From assembly GCA_961205875.1 (NCBI GenBank), contig OY540812.1:19406001-19470000 (forward strand): a stretch of 64,000 nt of DNA, given 5' to 3'. Shown here one piece after another: positions 24,346 through 38,150 of the stretch. Origin of the DNA: Sialis fuliginosa. Lineage: Eukaryota; Arthropoda; Insecta; Megaloptera; Sialidae. Position 1 is the first letter of the stretch, and every line of letters begins with the position of its first letter. The position numbers and the translations under genes were made by a program. Under the pieces are notes generated by a model that was not told the origin of the DNA, searched no databases, and was given only the letters and a program-made list of their open reading frames with translations.

Positions 24346-25475
24346 TCGTATCTCAAAAAATTTATTAGATAAAAAAATGTGACATTTGTAGGTACACACG
24401 ACCTGTTTTATCGACTATAACATAACCTAAATTCCACGCGAATCATATACATATTATTATATACATATGACACAAAAGAAGTCACGGATAACATCTGGTT
24501 TCTAATAAAAATATATGTACAGGTATGTACAAATGAAAATAAAATTTAAGGTTATAGTTGATTAAACCATAATCATTGTGGTCATAATAGGTCTGTGTTG
24601 TCTATATTTTTAGAGTTGTCTGTCGCACGGTTACCCATTTATGTCAAAATACACGCGGGTAATGACACTAGGTAATTCTATTTATAGGTACATAATTATA
24701 AAAAAGTAAAGAAATTAGCTCTTCATTGAAGTTGAATTAGATAAATATAGAAATTGTTATGTGAAGTGTTAATATTGTAAATAATTCGCACTTATTGTTA
24801 GTTGATATACACATAAAAAATATTTAAAAATTATAATAATAAAATCACAACCAACCGATATAAAATTTTATCGGTTTCTTCGCCAACACGCATTCGCTAA
24901 CACTAAATGCTGGAAATATAATTTAGTATCAAATTTATCTGCTAAGTTCTCAGTAACCATATTACATGCCCGCATAAAACTCATTGGAGCAAATAAGACT
25001 CCATAAACTTCATACATTATCCATAAAATATTTATGCAAAGTTATTACAAACAGAATTCATATTTCAATGTTCGTAAAACACCGCGACACTTTTGTTTAT
25101 ACAACCAGTTACTTTTATGAACTTTAACGTAAATTGTGTTTTATAGAAAATATGGTAGGTTTTTTTATTGATTATATATTATCTTGTCTTTTTTTTAATT
25201 AAAATGTATTATCGAATTAAACAATGTGTAACAATGAAAACCTAGCGGTACTGTTTAATCCTAAAAACCTAACCTCTTCCAGAATACCGTATTAATGTCA
25301 ACAAATAATATCTTACAAAAACAACTAAATCAACTACCGACCTATCACAATAAAAATAAAAACAAAACTAAAAAAAATCTAAAGCGACGACAACACAAGA
25401 GAATGAAGAATCTGCGCTGAGACAATCGCTAAATAACCAAATAAAAATATATATCCGGATATAACCCGTAACATC
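24346..25475. other. AT-rich noncoding sequence
   Basis: Nothing recognised. Confidence 0.45.
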
Positions 25476-25710
25476 ATGAGACAAACCGGATGGAAGGGTC
25501 TACGGGGAAGAGAGGAAGAGTCCACAGACTGTGACTGCGAGGTATGAAAAATTCTTGTCTCGCATATGAATGGCATTGGCTCCGAAGACAGAATTATGTG
25601 GAGCGTTTCAGATTCCAGCGGTGAATTCCTCAGGCACACGATGCCTGCCTGCGCGCCGCCTTACAAGCCACATCTGCGTGCGACGCCGGGGTTCGAACAC
25701 ATGTACCGAA
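25476..25710. other. GC-richer island with overlapping short ORFs
   Basis: The composition is balanced compared with the flanks. On the plus strand an open stretch from ATG 25476 runs to a GAG/GTATGA donor-like junction at 25541/25542, and a second ORF lies at 25566-25820. The minus strand has an 86-codon ORF (25379-25639). None shows a known domain. GGTTCGAACAC (25690-25700) resembles a B box, so a SINE remnant is possible. The nature is unresolved. Confidence 0.2.
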
Positions 25711-25945
25711 ATATTATGTCTGTCACAAGGTTTTTTCAATGTCAGATGATAAAGATAAAATTTATTTTTAATTATGTCGAATTTGATGAATTTATGTTAC
25801 ACCTACTGCAGAAATTTTGACGATTTTTGATGAATTCCGTAAATGTTGTATAATGATCCCGTATCTATCTATTCTGTTTATTGTCCAACTTATCAAATAA
25901 AAGTTGATCTACAAACTGGTTCAAGTAATTTGTTTCCATAGCCTA

Positions 25946-26396
25946 CCTGTTCCCCGAAAAAATACATAAATTTGTTTTCTTAACACCCTGTATTTTTTAC
26001 GAAATCCGAATACAAATCAATTCCTCTTTACAATGATGTACTACAAGTACCATTTTGTTGTTAAAATAGAAAAATATAATTGTTATAGTCGATTGTGATA
26101 TTAATAATTAGTTGATTGCAAAAATAGTTTGAAGTATCCTTAACTCCATATCTCATAAACCTTGTTTATCAAAAAAACTCACACAAATAAATCTAAAATT
26201 GACAAAGCTGACCTCAAAATGGGTCTTCTGTTACCGATCCAACAAATATTTTTTCGGAATATTAAGTCCAATTTAACAAAAATGGTACTTCTAGTACATC
26301 ATCGTAAAAAGGAATTGATTTGGAATCTGATGTAATAAAGAAATACAGGGTGTTGTGTTTAAGAAAGCAAATTTATGTATTTTTTCCTGAAACAGG
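25946..26396. repeat. Inverted-repeat unit with ACACCCTGTA near both ends
   Basis: Arms of about 115 bp (from CCTGTTCCCCGAAAAAATAC inward, and its diverged complement ending at 26396) enclose about 200 bp. Both arms carry ACACCCTGTA or TACAGGGTGT and the block CAATTCCTTTTTACGATGAT in opposite orientation. Non-autonomous MITE-like unit. Confidence 0.6.
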
Positions 26397-27130
26397 AAGA
26401 CTGGGAAAAATTGCTTGCGGCATTTTGTAGAATAATTTTTTTTTTAATTTCAATGTTTTAGCAGATATAATCTGGACAATGAAAAGTCAGACACCCTGTA
26501 TATAATAAGGAGTATACAAAAAAGTGTGACAGTTATATTTCCTGATCACGTGTCCGAAAGTAGACAGTTTATGTATAATTTAAAAAGTTATACTATTTTG
26601 GGATTCCAAGTTCCTTATCTTCCAGTTCAACTCTTTCTTTATGATTACTGATTGCTAGTCATTATTTAACCAACTTTTCAAATCAGCAACCAAAATTTAA
26701 ATACAAAATTTTCATTTTGAAAATTTATACCGATTTCACAAACGAATTACATATAAATTGTTAGTTTAACCAACCAGAGACCTTAACTGATAGTTTCAGA
26801 TATATCTTCAAGAAAGAGACTTCTTTCATAGATAAGTCATTTGCTATATACTGCATGTTAATTGAAACCGGACATTAATCCTTGCAGACAATAAATTATC
26901 ATTAGCGTTTAATAAATAATTTCTTTAACTTACAAATCGACTGTCTGCCATTTGCATATTAAAATTAAAATTACAATAATAATATGTAAATAAACACTGC
27001 ATATTATATTAAAATATAATAGCAATGTAAATATGTTTTCCATTGAACGAGCAATTAAAAATCATATAATAATAATCTATGCTACAGTATTACTATAAAT
27101 CCTACGTAAATATGCATCGTAATACATACA
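26397..27130. other. AT-rich noncoding sequence
   Basis: GACACCCTGTATAT near 26490 may be a further terminus of the ACACCCTGTA group. Otherwise nothing recognised. Confidence 0.4.
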
Positions 27131-27470
27131 GAACAAGCGCTATTTTATAGCGAATGCGCTAACGAGCTGAAGCGAGCTTCCCAATAAACTTAACTTTAAA
27201 TTGACACTTACAAGAACATTAACGTATTACCGCCGCGTCAGCTTTGCCGCCCTCCTCCCAGCTCAAAGCAATTAGTCCAGACTGCAACAACGACTGCCAT
27301 ATGGCGGACTCTTTCTTACCGTGTATTTATAAACGTGTACCGCGAGAGATTTGTGAAGACTTAAGATGCACCGTGCGCTTAAATCGTTCTTAGCTTTTGT
27401 GATTTGAAGTCGTTTTGTTGGAAATGAGACTTGTTAACACGTTCGATGCGCATGAGAATATTTAAAATAT
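27130..27470. promoter_or_regulatory. GC-richer island with TATA-like box and GCCATATGGC palindrome
   Basis: Contains CCGCCGCGTC, a GCCATATGGC palindrome (YY1/Pho-like core on both strands), then TATTTATAAACG about 25 bp further on and a short ATG-initiated 13-codon ORF. The order resembles a core promoter with a leader, but no downstream exon could be identified. Confidence 0.25.
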
Positions 27471-28420
27471 AGAGGTTGTTATATATGGCTTTGTATATTT
27501 ATTTATTATTATTATGAAACTATCATTTTTTAAGTTATGGGAAAATTAATGAAACATTTTCCAATATAAGTATAGTAAATCGATTTAGATTTTAGATTTT
27601 TCAAAATTATCGATTTAGTGATCAATACATATTACTAATGAACTGCGGTAGTAAGTAGAATCTCTACGAAGTACCAATTGTTATTGTGAGGAGTTATAGT
27701 TTTAGTGTATAATCAATAGACAAAATGACAAAGTTTGACACCTTGTGTAAAGAGTTGGCTTTTGGTTTTCTTTGAAAGAAATTATGTATACTATTAATTT
27801 CATATCTAACGGCTTATTAAATTATAACTACAATACGAGTTCCCATTCTACGGAGTAGTTAAAAGGGAATTCTTTCATTTAGAAACTGATACTTAAACTA
27901 AATTTATAAGTTTATATCTGAATATTTTTAAAAATTATTGGTCATTTTAGAATTTCAATATGTTTTGTAAGTGTTGCATATAATGTTATGGTAATCATTT
28001 TACAAAATTGGAAAGAATAAAAATATATTTGATTTAGTTTTTTTAACTAACAATAAATATCGAACACTGAAAAAAAATGCTTAAAAAATTTTGAAAAATG
28101 ACTGAGTGAAACTTGTAGGTGTGCTGAGTTAGAATATCAATTTTTATCAAAATCCAATTAGCAGTTAATAAGATATTCAATTACTTAATGGGGAAGTTAG
28201 TTTTTAACAATTCGCCATAAACTTGGAGTAATAAATTTAAACTTAAATGTTTTTAATTTTCGTAAAGTTTGTCTCTTTAAGATACTCAACAAAGTTTATT
28301 TGATAAAAAAATAATATAAGGAGTGGCGACACGTGGTTAAAATAGCCGCCATATTTTTAACAGTATGTTATAGGTTGCAGCTAATATAATCATACTTTAC
28401 CATATATGACAAATTTTTAA
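27471..28420. other. AT-rich noncoding sequence
   Basis: No gene recognised. Confidence 0.45.
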
Positions 28421-28970
28421 TCTAGGGTCGAGCGGGGTAAATATGAAACACCAAAAAAATGGGGTAAAAGTGAAACAAGCTTGCAACTAAAAAACTAATT
28501 TGTTTATAGTTTGTTAAAGCAACCTGAAAATATGAATCGCCTAATAAGTGATGTGTCACCCCTACAGGTTTCCCTGTTAGTCCATGTCAAAACGTGTGAA
28601 TTAAATTTTAATTCTTTGCACATAACTTTCTGTATAGCTCAGATAATAATTAAAGTTACAATTTGACATTGATATGCCACAAAGAAGATAAATCAAATTT
28701 GCCTTCGAGAAATATTTTCCATTAGAGGCTTGTTTCACATTTTCCCTTACCTGTTTCACTTTTTCCCAAATTAGAGGTTAAAAATGAAACACACTTTTTT
28801 CATTTTTAAAGTCCGTGTTGTATCGTACAGTTCAAATGACGTAAGTATTTAAAATGGTTATTCATAAGCGCATCTAGTAGAAAAAATTAAAGTATGAATT
28901 TGTATCGTCACTGTCAAAAAACATGAAAGATTTGTATTTTGTTTCACTTTTACCCCAGTTGACCTACTCC
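28421..28970. mobile_element. MITE with GGGGTAAAAGTGAAAC inverted ends
   Basis: The left end GAGCGGGGTAAATATGAAAC and, reverse-complemented, the right end CAACTGGGGTAAAAGTGAAAC form imperfect inverted repeats. A second internal inverted pair (GGTAAAAGTGAAACAAGC near 28463; GCTTGTTTCACATTTTCCC near 28727) gives a nested hairpin. About 550 bp, no ORF; superfamily not assigned. Confidence 0.55.
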
Positions 28971-29176
28971 AATGCGCTCTATGAAATATGCAGCAACTAA
29001 GTAAAAAAGGATTTATTTTCTAATGAATGGTATTAAAAAGAAATAATAATATTATCAACGTCGTTTATTTACTCAATAATACAACGAAACCGATAGCGCA
29101 TATTTTGAAATAAAAGGCCCATATATGCCCTTATCACCACTTCTCCTTTGCAAGGTGACAAAATTCTGTAATACTA

Positions 29177-30639
29177 CACAGAGAGAAAAGTCATGATAAT
29201 TTTTATACAGAAAATCTTAGAAAAATTACTGTGCTCTCTTATAATGCGTGCGCAATCGACGATACAAGTAAAAAATATTTATACGTCCATATAAAAATTA
29301 TCAGTGCTTACATTATATAAATTGCTTTTTTATCACGGTAGAAATTACGGTGCTAGCATGGTAATATTTGGAACGCTGTATCAGAAAACTGCCTTACCGG
29401 CCTTACCGATTCAGTAAAATTTCTATAGCTTATTATTTTTTTTTTCAAACAGAAAGGTAAAAACAATAAAAAGCAATTTCATTTTAAGAAAGTTATCGAT
29501 TTATTTATATAATATACATTGTTTTGAATTTTACAACTAATAATAGTTTACAAATATAGTTGTAGAACAATTTACATAAAGATATGACAACCAATACATG
29601 TGCAAAGAGACCGATTCACAGAACAAATTAAATATAAAATAACGTATTTTCAATATCTAAAATCTAAACTAACCTATATCTGTCAAAACTTATTTTACAA
29701 ATAAAACTTCTAAAAATAACACATTAAAACCGAACAAAACATTATTGTAAAACATTTATCACCCACATTCATTTAAAATTCGCACAAAACAATAATTTTA
29801 ATAAAATAAAAACAATCATAGCCATTTTAAATCTAAATATTATTATGCTACACGTCCCGCTTTAAATATTATTCACACTAAAAACAATTTTGAATATAAA
29901 TTAAAATATAATACTTTAAAATCACGATAACATAGAAAAATATATTTAAAATAGAAAACACTACACAATTACAATATGTACTTTTAAAACAAATATACAT
30001 TCTAAATATGTATGTAACTGTCAGCTTATAGGCCGTCGGAAGATCGAAAATAGCCGACTGTACTCGAACCTTACTACCTTGTTTATGCTGATAGTAAAAT
30101 TTGCTTTATATCCTAACTTTCTATTAAGATATATCGAAAACCATAAATCTGAGATCTAGACATGATGCGTATGATTTTTAGAGAATCGTTTTACAAACAA
30201 AATAAAACCATACATACATCTCCACGATAAACAGTTAATGAGATATCACATTTTTAGTTTTTGTGTTTTCAACATAATTGGTATCTTCTGTCTTTTTCTT
30301 TCTTTCTGCTTTTGCCAGATATCTTTGAAATATCATTGAATTTTATAAGTCAGTATTGTAAAATTTATCAGACCGCCTAATAATTTACATCAACTTAAAT
30401 AGCATTTTTTTTAAGAAAAACAATTAAAAAATACAAATTTGTCGAGATAGGAACTTTTTACTGTGCTGTTTTATAAATTTCGCTGGCCTGTATTTTAAAA
30501 AATACTATTGTGTCCTTTACTTTTTATATTATGAATTTTAATTTTTCTTATTTTACCGTATAAAATTGACCATATTCGACTTTCGCACATCGTTTATAGT
30601 GCAGAGCACAGTAATTTTTCTAAGATTTTTCTCTCCGTG
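29177..30639. mobile_element. 1.46-kb TA-flanked inverted-repeat element
   Basis: Ends CACAGAGAGAAAAG and, reversed, CACGGAGAGAAAAA are each followed by TCTTAGAAAAATTACTGTGC; the left copy has about 20 extra bases between the two blocks. TA lies just outside both ends (29175-29176, 30640-30641). The interior is AT-rich with no transposase ORF, so it is a non-autonomous DNA element; TA duplication fits Tc1/mariner-type or related enzymes. Confidence 0.6.
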
Positions 30640-32653
30640 TATATTAATAAAATTAATTTTAAAAAAATGAACATCATAAAAACAACTACATTTTATTCCG
30701 GTCAGTTAGTAACGAAGAATCTGTTTTCAACGTCTGTAAACGTTTAGCCGCACTGAACGATTTAACAGCCACAGTTTCATGTGCTCCAGGTTTTGTAAGT
30801 GGAGTTTTTCTTCTTGTAAGTTAGATTTAAATCGGTGTGTTTTACGTGTTTTATTGACTCATTTTCCTGCTTTTTACGATTCTCTGGTATTTATAGATGG
30901 CTGTTCTTTTTTAATTAATTAGTTTTTGATGTCACTCTGGGGAGCAATACAGAAATGTTTATGTGCAATTATGAAACATTTTTTCGTACCATTTACATAT
31001 TTAGATCATCTTACAATCAACAAAGTGTAAATATATTATTTTTCTTAATGTCTACAATTTAAATAATTCGAATGCTAAAAGAGATATTTTTATTTTGTTT
31101 TTTACTATAAATCTTATAAAATATCGAAATTTGAATACAAAAATATTGTTATCCTGAAGATACTTCAAGATTACTCAAAATACTAAAAAATATATATCGC
31201 CCTCTTCTCTTATCAAATTATATAAAATACTTCAATAGCTGATCGCTATAAAACTCGTATCTAAGATATTTATGTCATTTTTTATTACTCTGCACATTAT
31301 CCTTAAACGTTCAACCTTCGTGTAAAAATTAATTAAAAATTTAAAGAAATCTGAAATATAAATTAAATACCTCTACATTTCCTAATTAACTCATGATATA
31401 TAAAAAAAATGTAAAATATTATAATATTTTCTAGTAAAAGGATATGTTACAATACGTTTTATTATGAAATATAACGGTCATCGCTTCATATTACAAATTA
31501 CAGTTATCCTTGTAAATATTTAATTTCAAACACGGTGTATTTAATATTCCGTGCGGAATTACTTTTTTGCAAAAGTGTTCTTGTTTGCAAAATGTTGTAA
31601 AAAAGATATTTTAATTAAATGGCGATGTTATATCGCATTGTTCATTTCTGCCTCTACAGTGTTATTAATTGATATTTGCAGAACCACAGTTCCATATGAA
31701 AAAGTATGTTACATTTACATTTTATATCTGATGTTGACATTTATTGAATTTCTCTTGTAGATACTAACGCAAGTTCATTTAGGGTAAAAAATTATAGTGT
31801 TAAAAATATTTAATTAAAACTAATGTTAAGCTAATTTACTAATTAACTATACGAACAGGTAATGTTACTAATTCAAAAGAGGTATCTGTTAATTATATCT
31901 CTATTCTTATTTTTTATAATTGACATTTTGTTATATAAAATACTTTCAATACAAATAGTCAATTTAACAGTTTTGCTATAATCAATATAAAATGTTTTAA
32001 ATATGTACATACTATTATTTCTAATGTATTATAAAAGCATATATTTGCACTAAAAATTTTAATTAAAGTTATTTAACTTACTTGGAAAATACTGCATTAC
32101 GAACTAGCCCTATTGAAACGCTACCAATTTTAATAATTGTATTTCCAGAATTTTTACAAAGAAATTAAATAATAATAAATAAATTAATTAAACCTGTAAA
32201 GAAAATAAAAACAATTGATTAAAGGTATAACAAAAATACAGAATACTTTTTAAAAATAGGTCTATAACGTCATAAATCTGAAGTAGGCATGGCGTAACAT
32301 AAAAAAATGAGTTAGGCACAAATAAATGTTTACAAAAACATGTTTGATATAATTTCTTACTTTTTATTCACGCTGTATATGGTAGATATGTGTTTGTATT
32401 TAACATATAAATATTGACATAATATTATTAAATGTTCACGCTTACATATTAACCCAATATTGACTAATTTGTAACCAACATTAATGTGCTATTAGGGTTC
32501 TATATTTCAATTCGACAAACCAAACGTATGATAGTAAAATAAATAACACAATTATGCAATGCATTAACTCGATATAATATGATACCTAAATAACTGTTTG
32601 CTATAGTTTGCTATAATTTCAGATATTTTTAAAGTTTTAATAATCACATAAAT
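30640..32653. other. AT-rich noncoding sequence
   Basis: No gene recognised. Confidence 0.45.
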
Positions 32654-33216
32654 TACTGGCACAAGTCTTGGATATGACCCCAGTAATGGCTATTTTTTAA
32701 TTAAATGTACTGAATTAGAAATATCTGTTGATATTTAATTACTACCATTTCTGAATATTAATCTATATATGTACATTATTGTACATTTAACTTTTTGATT
32801 TGATGACAATTAGCCAATAAGTGTCAAAATGATGGACATTTAAACTAGTTATACGCATAATTTATTTATTAATTATTATAATTATCATAGAAACTGCTTC
32901 AAATTTGACGATTCTTTCTTTTATAACTTTTATGTCGTAGTACTTACCATTTTGTAATCATTAGCAAGTGTCCATCACTGCGTGCTCATTACTGCTTTTA
33001 CTTTATCCATTACTGGAGAAAAAACATAAACAAAATAAAAGGCTATAATTAAAAAAAAAATTATATTTGCGAACTTTGGTAATTCAAATGATTAAAAAAA
33101 AGTTACTTGTTTTATTAGTAACATGAGTTCATGAGAATTACAAAAAAGAAGTCCGTCAATCACAAGAACAGTAAACCTTGCTCTTATATTATATATATTT
33201 ATATAACTTGTGCCAG
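32654..33216. mobile_element. MITE family copy B
   Basis: Same family as 10653-11172 and 61340-61810. Ends TACTGGCACAAGTC and ACTTGTGCCAG are a clean inverted pair (CTGGCACAAGT). It keeps the 'TTTGATTTGATGACAATTAG...GATGGACAT' part absent from copy A, and has a longer AT stretch before its right end. Confidence 0.7.
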
Positions 33217-33824
33217 ACTGTATCAATTTCTATTTAAGATTAGTTTTACCTATGCTTTAATTAATTTTTATTTCCTGTTCAAGGTTCGTTAAAAAGTCGC
33301 CCTTCCTCCTGATCTAATTCGATTTCATGTAATAAAAAAACTGACAAATTCATATAAATGACTAGTCATCAATATTAAACCCCTATATATATCTTAAGTG
33401 CCGAACGCTTACAGTGCAATAATGTGACGCGCTTAAAGCGAAAGTGTTAATTTAAAGTTTATTGGACAGCGTTAGCTATGGCTCGTTAACGGATCCCACC
33501 ACTTGTGGTTTGTTCAACAGAATCATTCTGCTCTGTTTGATTTGTTGCTCGTAATCCCAATACTTAATTGTTGATGCTGAATAATATCGACCGTAATCAT
33601 TATTTAGTTCATGAACCAGTTTATCTTTGTGTGCTCACTTTATAAAGAGCGTGAATAATATCATTGTTGTTATGAAGAAGATACGGTTATTTAAATATTT
33701 TGTTGCATGATGATTTGATACATTTATGTAAGTTTAAATAATATCTGTATCTAAGTAAATTATGTAACTCAGTTGTCAAAATAATAAAGTTGATAAATTA
33801 TTTAATTTAATTTAGGACTTCGCG
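33217..33824. other. Noncoding sequence, nothing recognised
   Basis: A short GC-richer patch near 33405-33500 has no motif I can name. Confidence 0.4.
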
Positions 33825-34012
33825 TGGAGACGAGACCGAAACGATGTTAACTTTGTTCATATGTCTCAATTATAAGAATTATAGGTTCCTTGATGACTCA
33901 AAAGTACTTTTTAAACTATATATATTTACCAAATAATTTAATGTTAAAAATTAACTGATTTTATCTAAAAAAAATTATAATTCGCACGGGTTTCGTCGGT
34001 TTCGGTCTCGAT
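33825..34012. repeat. CGAGACCGAAACC inverted-repeat unit
   Basis: ACGAGACCGAAACGA on the left and its diverged complement GTCGGTTTCGGTCTCG on the right flank about 150 AT-rich bases. Similar GAGACCGG inverted ends occur at 58971-59148, and a single-sided relative at 47345-47420. Probably one MITE group. Confidence 0.45.
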
Positions 34013-34369
34013 CACATGTATGAGATGAGACTAATATAAAATACCGATACAAGATTTTATCATGAGACGAGTTTTTAGATTGTAAAATTCAATTTCAATT
34101 GATTGTTGTGAACGTATTCATTTTAACTTATAAATATCTCAGTGAAAAGTTTCAATTGATAGACATACCTCAAGAGAAAATTGATTAAATCGACTACATA
34201 TAAAATTTCACATAAAAAAATTACATAAAGTCAATCATTTAAAAAGTTATAAATAGTTTTAACAAACTATTTTTAAAGTTGACATTTCCAACCCTTATAA
34301 ATATAGTCACGATTCACATACTTTTCACTAAAACGAAAACCTTGACGTAAAGGGGTACAACAAACAGTA

Positions 34370-34770
34370 CACACTAGCGAGTGAATAGAGCGCGAAAAGG
34401 GGAGGAAGACTCTGTGCCAAGAAGGGTTGCAGGTGGCGTTCAGTGTGGGCAAGTTATGCTACGCGAAATGTACTGCACAAAACCTTTGTACAGCTAAAAC
34501 AATGCTGGTGGTATTTCACGCATCAAAGCTGATTGCGCTGTTGGTACACGCAAGGGGTTGCGGCGGGGGTGAGAGGGGCACACATACCATAGAGCGGGGA
34601 TAAGGGAGGGCGAGCACAGACGAACGGCGCTTTCCAACCGACAGAACATGAATGAGATTTACTTTAAAGTTATTCTGGGTACGCGAACGTACAGAAACAC
34701 GAGGTGGTGGAGAAAGTGGTGGGGGTGGGATGAAGCGGGAAAGATCAAGCCTCCCATGGGGACGGTTTGA
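34370..34770 (+). promoter_or_regulatory. GC-rich, purine-biased island
   Basis: The strongest compositional outlier in the window: many GGGG, GGTGG and CpG, with strand-asymmetric purine runs (for example near 34715-34740). No ORF of note. Candidate promoter, 5' untranslated exon or regulatory element of a host gene; direction unknown. Confidence 0.3.
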
Positions 34771-37700
34771 ATGTTGTAATTGTTTTTTGTGCTCGAGTTT
34801 TTTTTGTGCTTTATATTGTATATGAGTGGATATGATTAGATTTTTTTATATATAATACAAGTAGGTCATTTCAAATACACTCCACTAGTAGGTACCTACT
34901 GCTGCTGTTTTTTATCTTGCAAATTTATTTTGTGTTCCTTGATACACTACCGGAATAAATTAAGTAGAGTTTCTGATATAAATTGTCTTCTCTTTTTTTC
35001 GTTTTATGTGTGCATAAGATATTTAGAAGTGCTTTGTATAAATAAATTGTAAAGAATAGATACATATATTTTTTAACATTCATTTACCACAAAAAGTGGC
35101 TACATGTTAATTATCAAATTCAGCTGATACATTTATACCTGAACAAAGAATATACCTACTTCAGAGATAAAATAATGAATTATTACATTATTTATACTAT
35201 TATATTTATCAATAGCGATATTCTGTTCTAAAAATATCATAGTGAATTAATTCCAAATTATTTTTCGATACTTCTACTAGAGAAAAATAACCCATTATGA
35301 TTGAGTTAAGTGATTTTAGATGTGATTTTCAATAAAGATACTACATCAACAAGAATAGAATGTATACATACATGGGTACTCGTTTTGTAGGGTGTTCAAA
35401 AAACGTTCAATGAAGATTTTTCTTTATATTTTCAATAACGATGTAAACGTATTACCTTATCTTTATTCTGTTGGTGCTACTTTGTGAGAAAAAATCATTT
35501 AATCTAAACAACTAACATTACCGCAGTGTATATAATGAGTTTAATGTGTTTTAAATCTCAGGATATCACTAAAATAAAAAGTTATTTCTGATAACATTTT
35601 GAATAACCATTACCATTATAGATATTTATATCTTTAAATATAATAAACGTATATGCATCATCGACTCACAATACAGTCAAAAATAGAAAATATATTATTA
35701 TTAATTATATTATTGATCTGACTATTTAAGGTACTTGTAATCAAGAAGATATTGCTTTATTGCAAGCTGACAGTTTTACCTGTCATCAAGAATGACTCAA
35801 AGTATCTTAAAAAAACTTGATTTTACAATACCATATCGGTTATTATCATCTCCTGGAAAATTTTCTCTACGAGGATTACAGCCCATTAGAAAATATTCTT
35901 GTAAAACTTGTGAACTACCCGTATTTTTTTCAATAAAAAAAGATTTGATTTCGAACAATTAAGTTTTTAATTTATATGCAGCACACATTTAAGTACATTT
36001 CATGGAATTTTTTACTTTGTTAATAACTAAAAGTAAAAAAAAAATATATAATTTGGTAGCCGCAGTATACATATATCTACAATAGATTGTGCAACAGCGA
36101 ATGGAAATATATATATATATATGTATAATGGATATATTCTCAACTGGACTATCTCTTTTCCACAGTACCTACATATAGACTATATATTTAATATATACTA
36201 TGGCCTCGCCAACTGTAGTAGTTGCACTTGCACACGTTGTTTACCTGTGTCGCACTCTATTACTTTTACGCCCATACAAGATGCTGTCATGGAAGTATTG
36301 GTATTTCTAGTTTTTCATTACTTTGAATAAACCTGGTTCTGAAACTGCACGTGAATGTGTGTATTTTATAATTTTTATAGTATTTAAAAGGTTTGAAGTT
36401 TCGAATAATCAGTGTTTAAAACGTCTGTGTATAGAATTTCAATAAATAGAGCACTTTCGGCGAGTTATCTCATTTACCATATATTAAAAACTCTATTTTT
36501 TATCCAACTACTCAAAAACCATACGTCCAATATTTTTTTTTAAATAGTAAAATATATGAGCTATCCATAAATAACATATTAAAATTTTAGACTTTTATCA
36601 ATACATTATTCTAATAGTCGAATAACCTTAATACAAAAATAAAAGACAGTCTGATTTTGTAAGATCTTCGAATCAACTGCATTTAAAAATACAATTTGTT
36701 TGGTTTCAGAAAGATGTTATTACTTTTCTGTTAGCCTCAAGGCATGTGTCTTTCATCGCAATCAGAATCAACTTCCCTTGCTATTTGTTTATTCCACAAC
36801 TATAACAGTATCTATTTCATATACAGACAGTCAAGTGGTCTCCTCTCTTCATAGGGTAGCTTACTTACAAATATTTACCACGACTACTTGATTCCAGACA
36901 TGCACAATCATTGCAAATCAAAGAGATGAGGGTTCTGGGATATGGTTCAGAGAATATGTACGTACGTGCATATCAGGTTTTATTTTTAGAATGAATCAGG
37001 GTATTTTCAGTCTGTTGAGATGTTGTGGAAGGTTATAATATGTGTATTTTTATATGTTTTCAAGACATGAAACTTTTAGTTGGAAGTCGAAAAGAATGAA
37101 TTCATTCTCTAGTTGATGTCAAAAACTAACGCGCATGTTATCTAATCTAACTTCAGACAATATTATGGGGTTATGATAATATCACATGCAGACACACACA
37201 ATTCGATTATAAACATGGTTCTATTTGTACAACTGAAGAGTTAAGCATGTTCTAATTTTCTGACAAGTATTTTATTCAAGTTATTTACTTATTACTTCAT
37301 TCTTAAAAAAAATTAGACCACAATATTTTGGTTACCATAAAAAAAAATTAATCTAAATCGAACGGAACCATTAACCGAAAGTAAACTGAATCGGCTCATA
37401 AAATTATCCCGATCATTAAAAATATACATTTAAAATAGGTATTAAAATAAGCAATAAGTAAAATATTCTATATTAATATGTTAAACATTGTTGTAATTAT
37501 CACTCCCGGTTCAAGAATTAATCCGGATCAATTCGTATGTATTGTTGTTTAATTCATATTTCATTCATCTTATTTCTTGGAGGCCACTCACATTATGACA
37601 ATGTTTATTTGCATGTAGATGCATACATATGTTACATTAAAACCCTGATCACAAATCCGTTGCTTATTTATTTACGTCTGTTTGTGTATTAATTATCCAA

Positions 37701-38100
37701 TTGGAGAAGAATTAAATACATTGTTATTATTTCTTACAAAGATATTCCATTAGTGCGGTATGTAAATATTTATTTTTAATAAAGTTACATGTGCAAATGT
37801 AATAATAAACAATAAAAAGAATATTGCTTTCGATAAATCAACGGTATTAATATTTACTACATTTCCATTCTATAAAGGTTTCTTATTTACCCGTGGGTGT
37901 ATTCACCAAGGCAGTTACTTTAGAGTTTTAACTTGTACGTCAATAACGAACATATTGTTCATAATTATTTGATTAATTTTCTTAGAATCTTCCAACAGAA
38001 AATAAATCTTCAATAAATTAACTATACTGCATAAGTCACGTCTTATTAAGTCAAATGCGGTATATTAATATAAAACTCATTTTCCAATAATATGATCTAA
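34771..38100. other. AT-rich noncoding sequence
   Basis: Includes an (AT)n tract at about 36108-36121. Short ORFs at 36121 and 36700 lack family motifs. Confidence 0.45.
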
Positions 38101-38103
38101 AAC

Positions 38104-38150
38104 AGTGGTTCTTACCCTTTTAAACAACCGGCACCAAAATATCCAATTTT
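38104..38150 (+). repeat. hAT-type terminus fragment
   Basis: CAGTGGTTCTTACCCTTTT resembles the common hAT terminus 'cagtggttctyaacc'. No partner end was found nearby. A related 'GGTTCC...GGGTTCC' region lies at 55310-55500. Confidence 0.3.

Noticed and set aside
25690..25700. B-box-like GGTTCGAACAC as evidence for a SINE or tRNA
   Set aside because: No A box at the right distance upstream and no tail; too little to call.
25379..25820. Overlapping ORFs on both strands plus a donor-like GTATGA at 25542
   Set aside because: No domain, no acceptor or partner exon, and the two strands compete; kept only as an unresolved GC-richer island.
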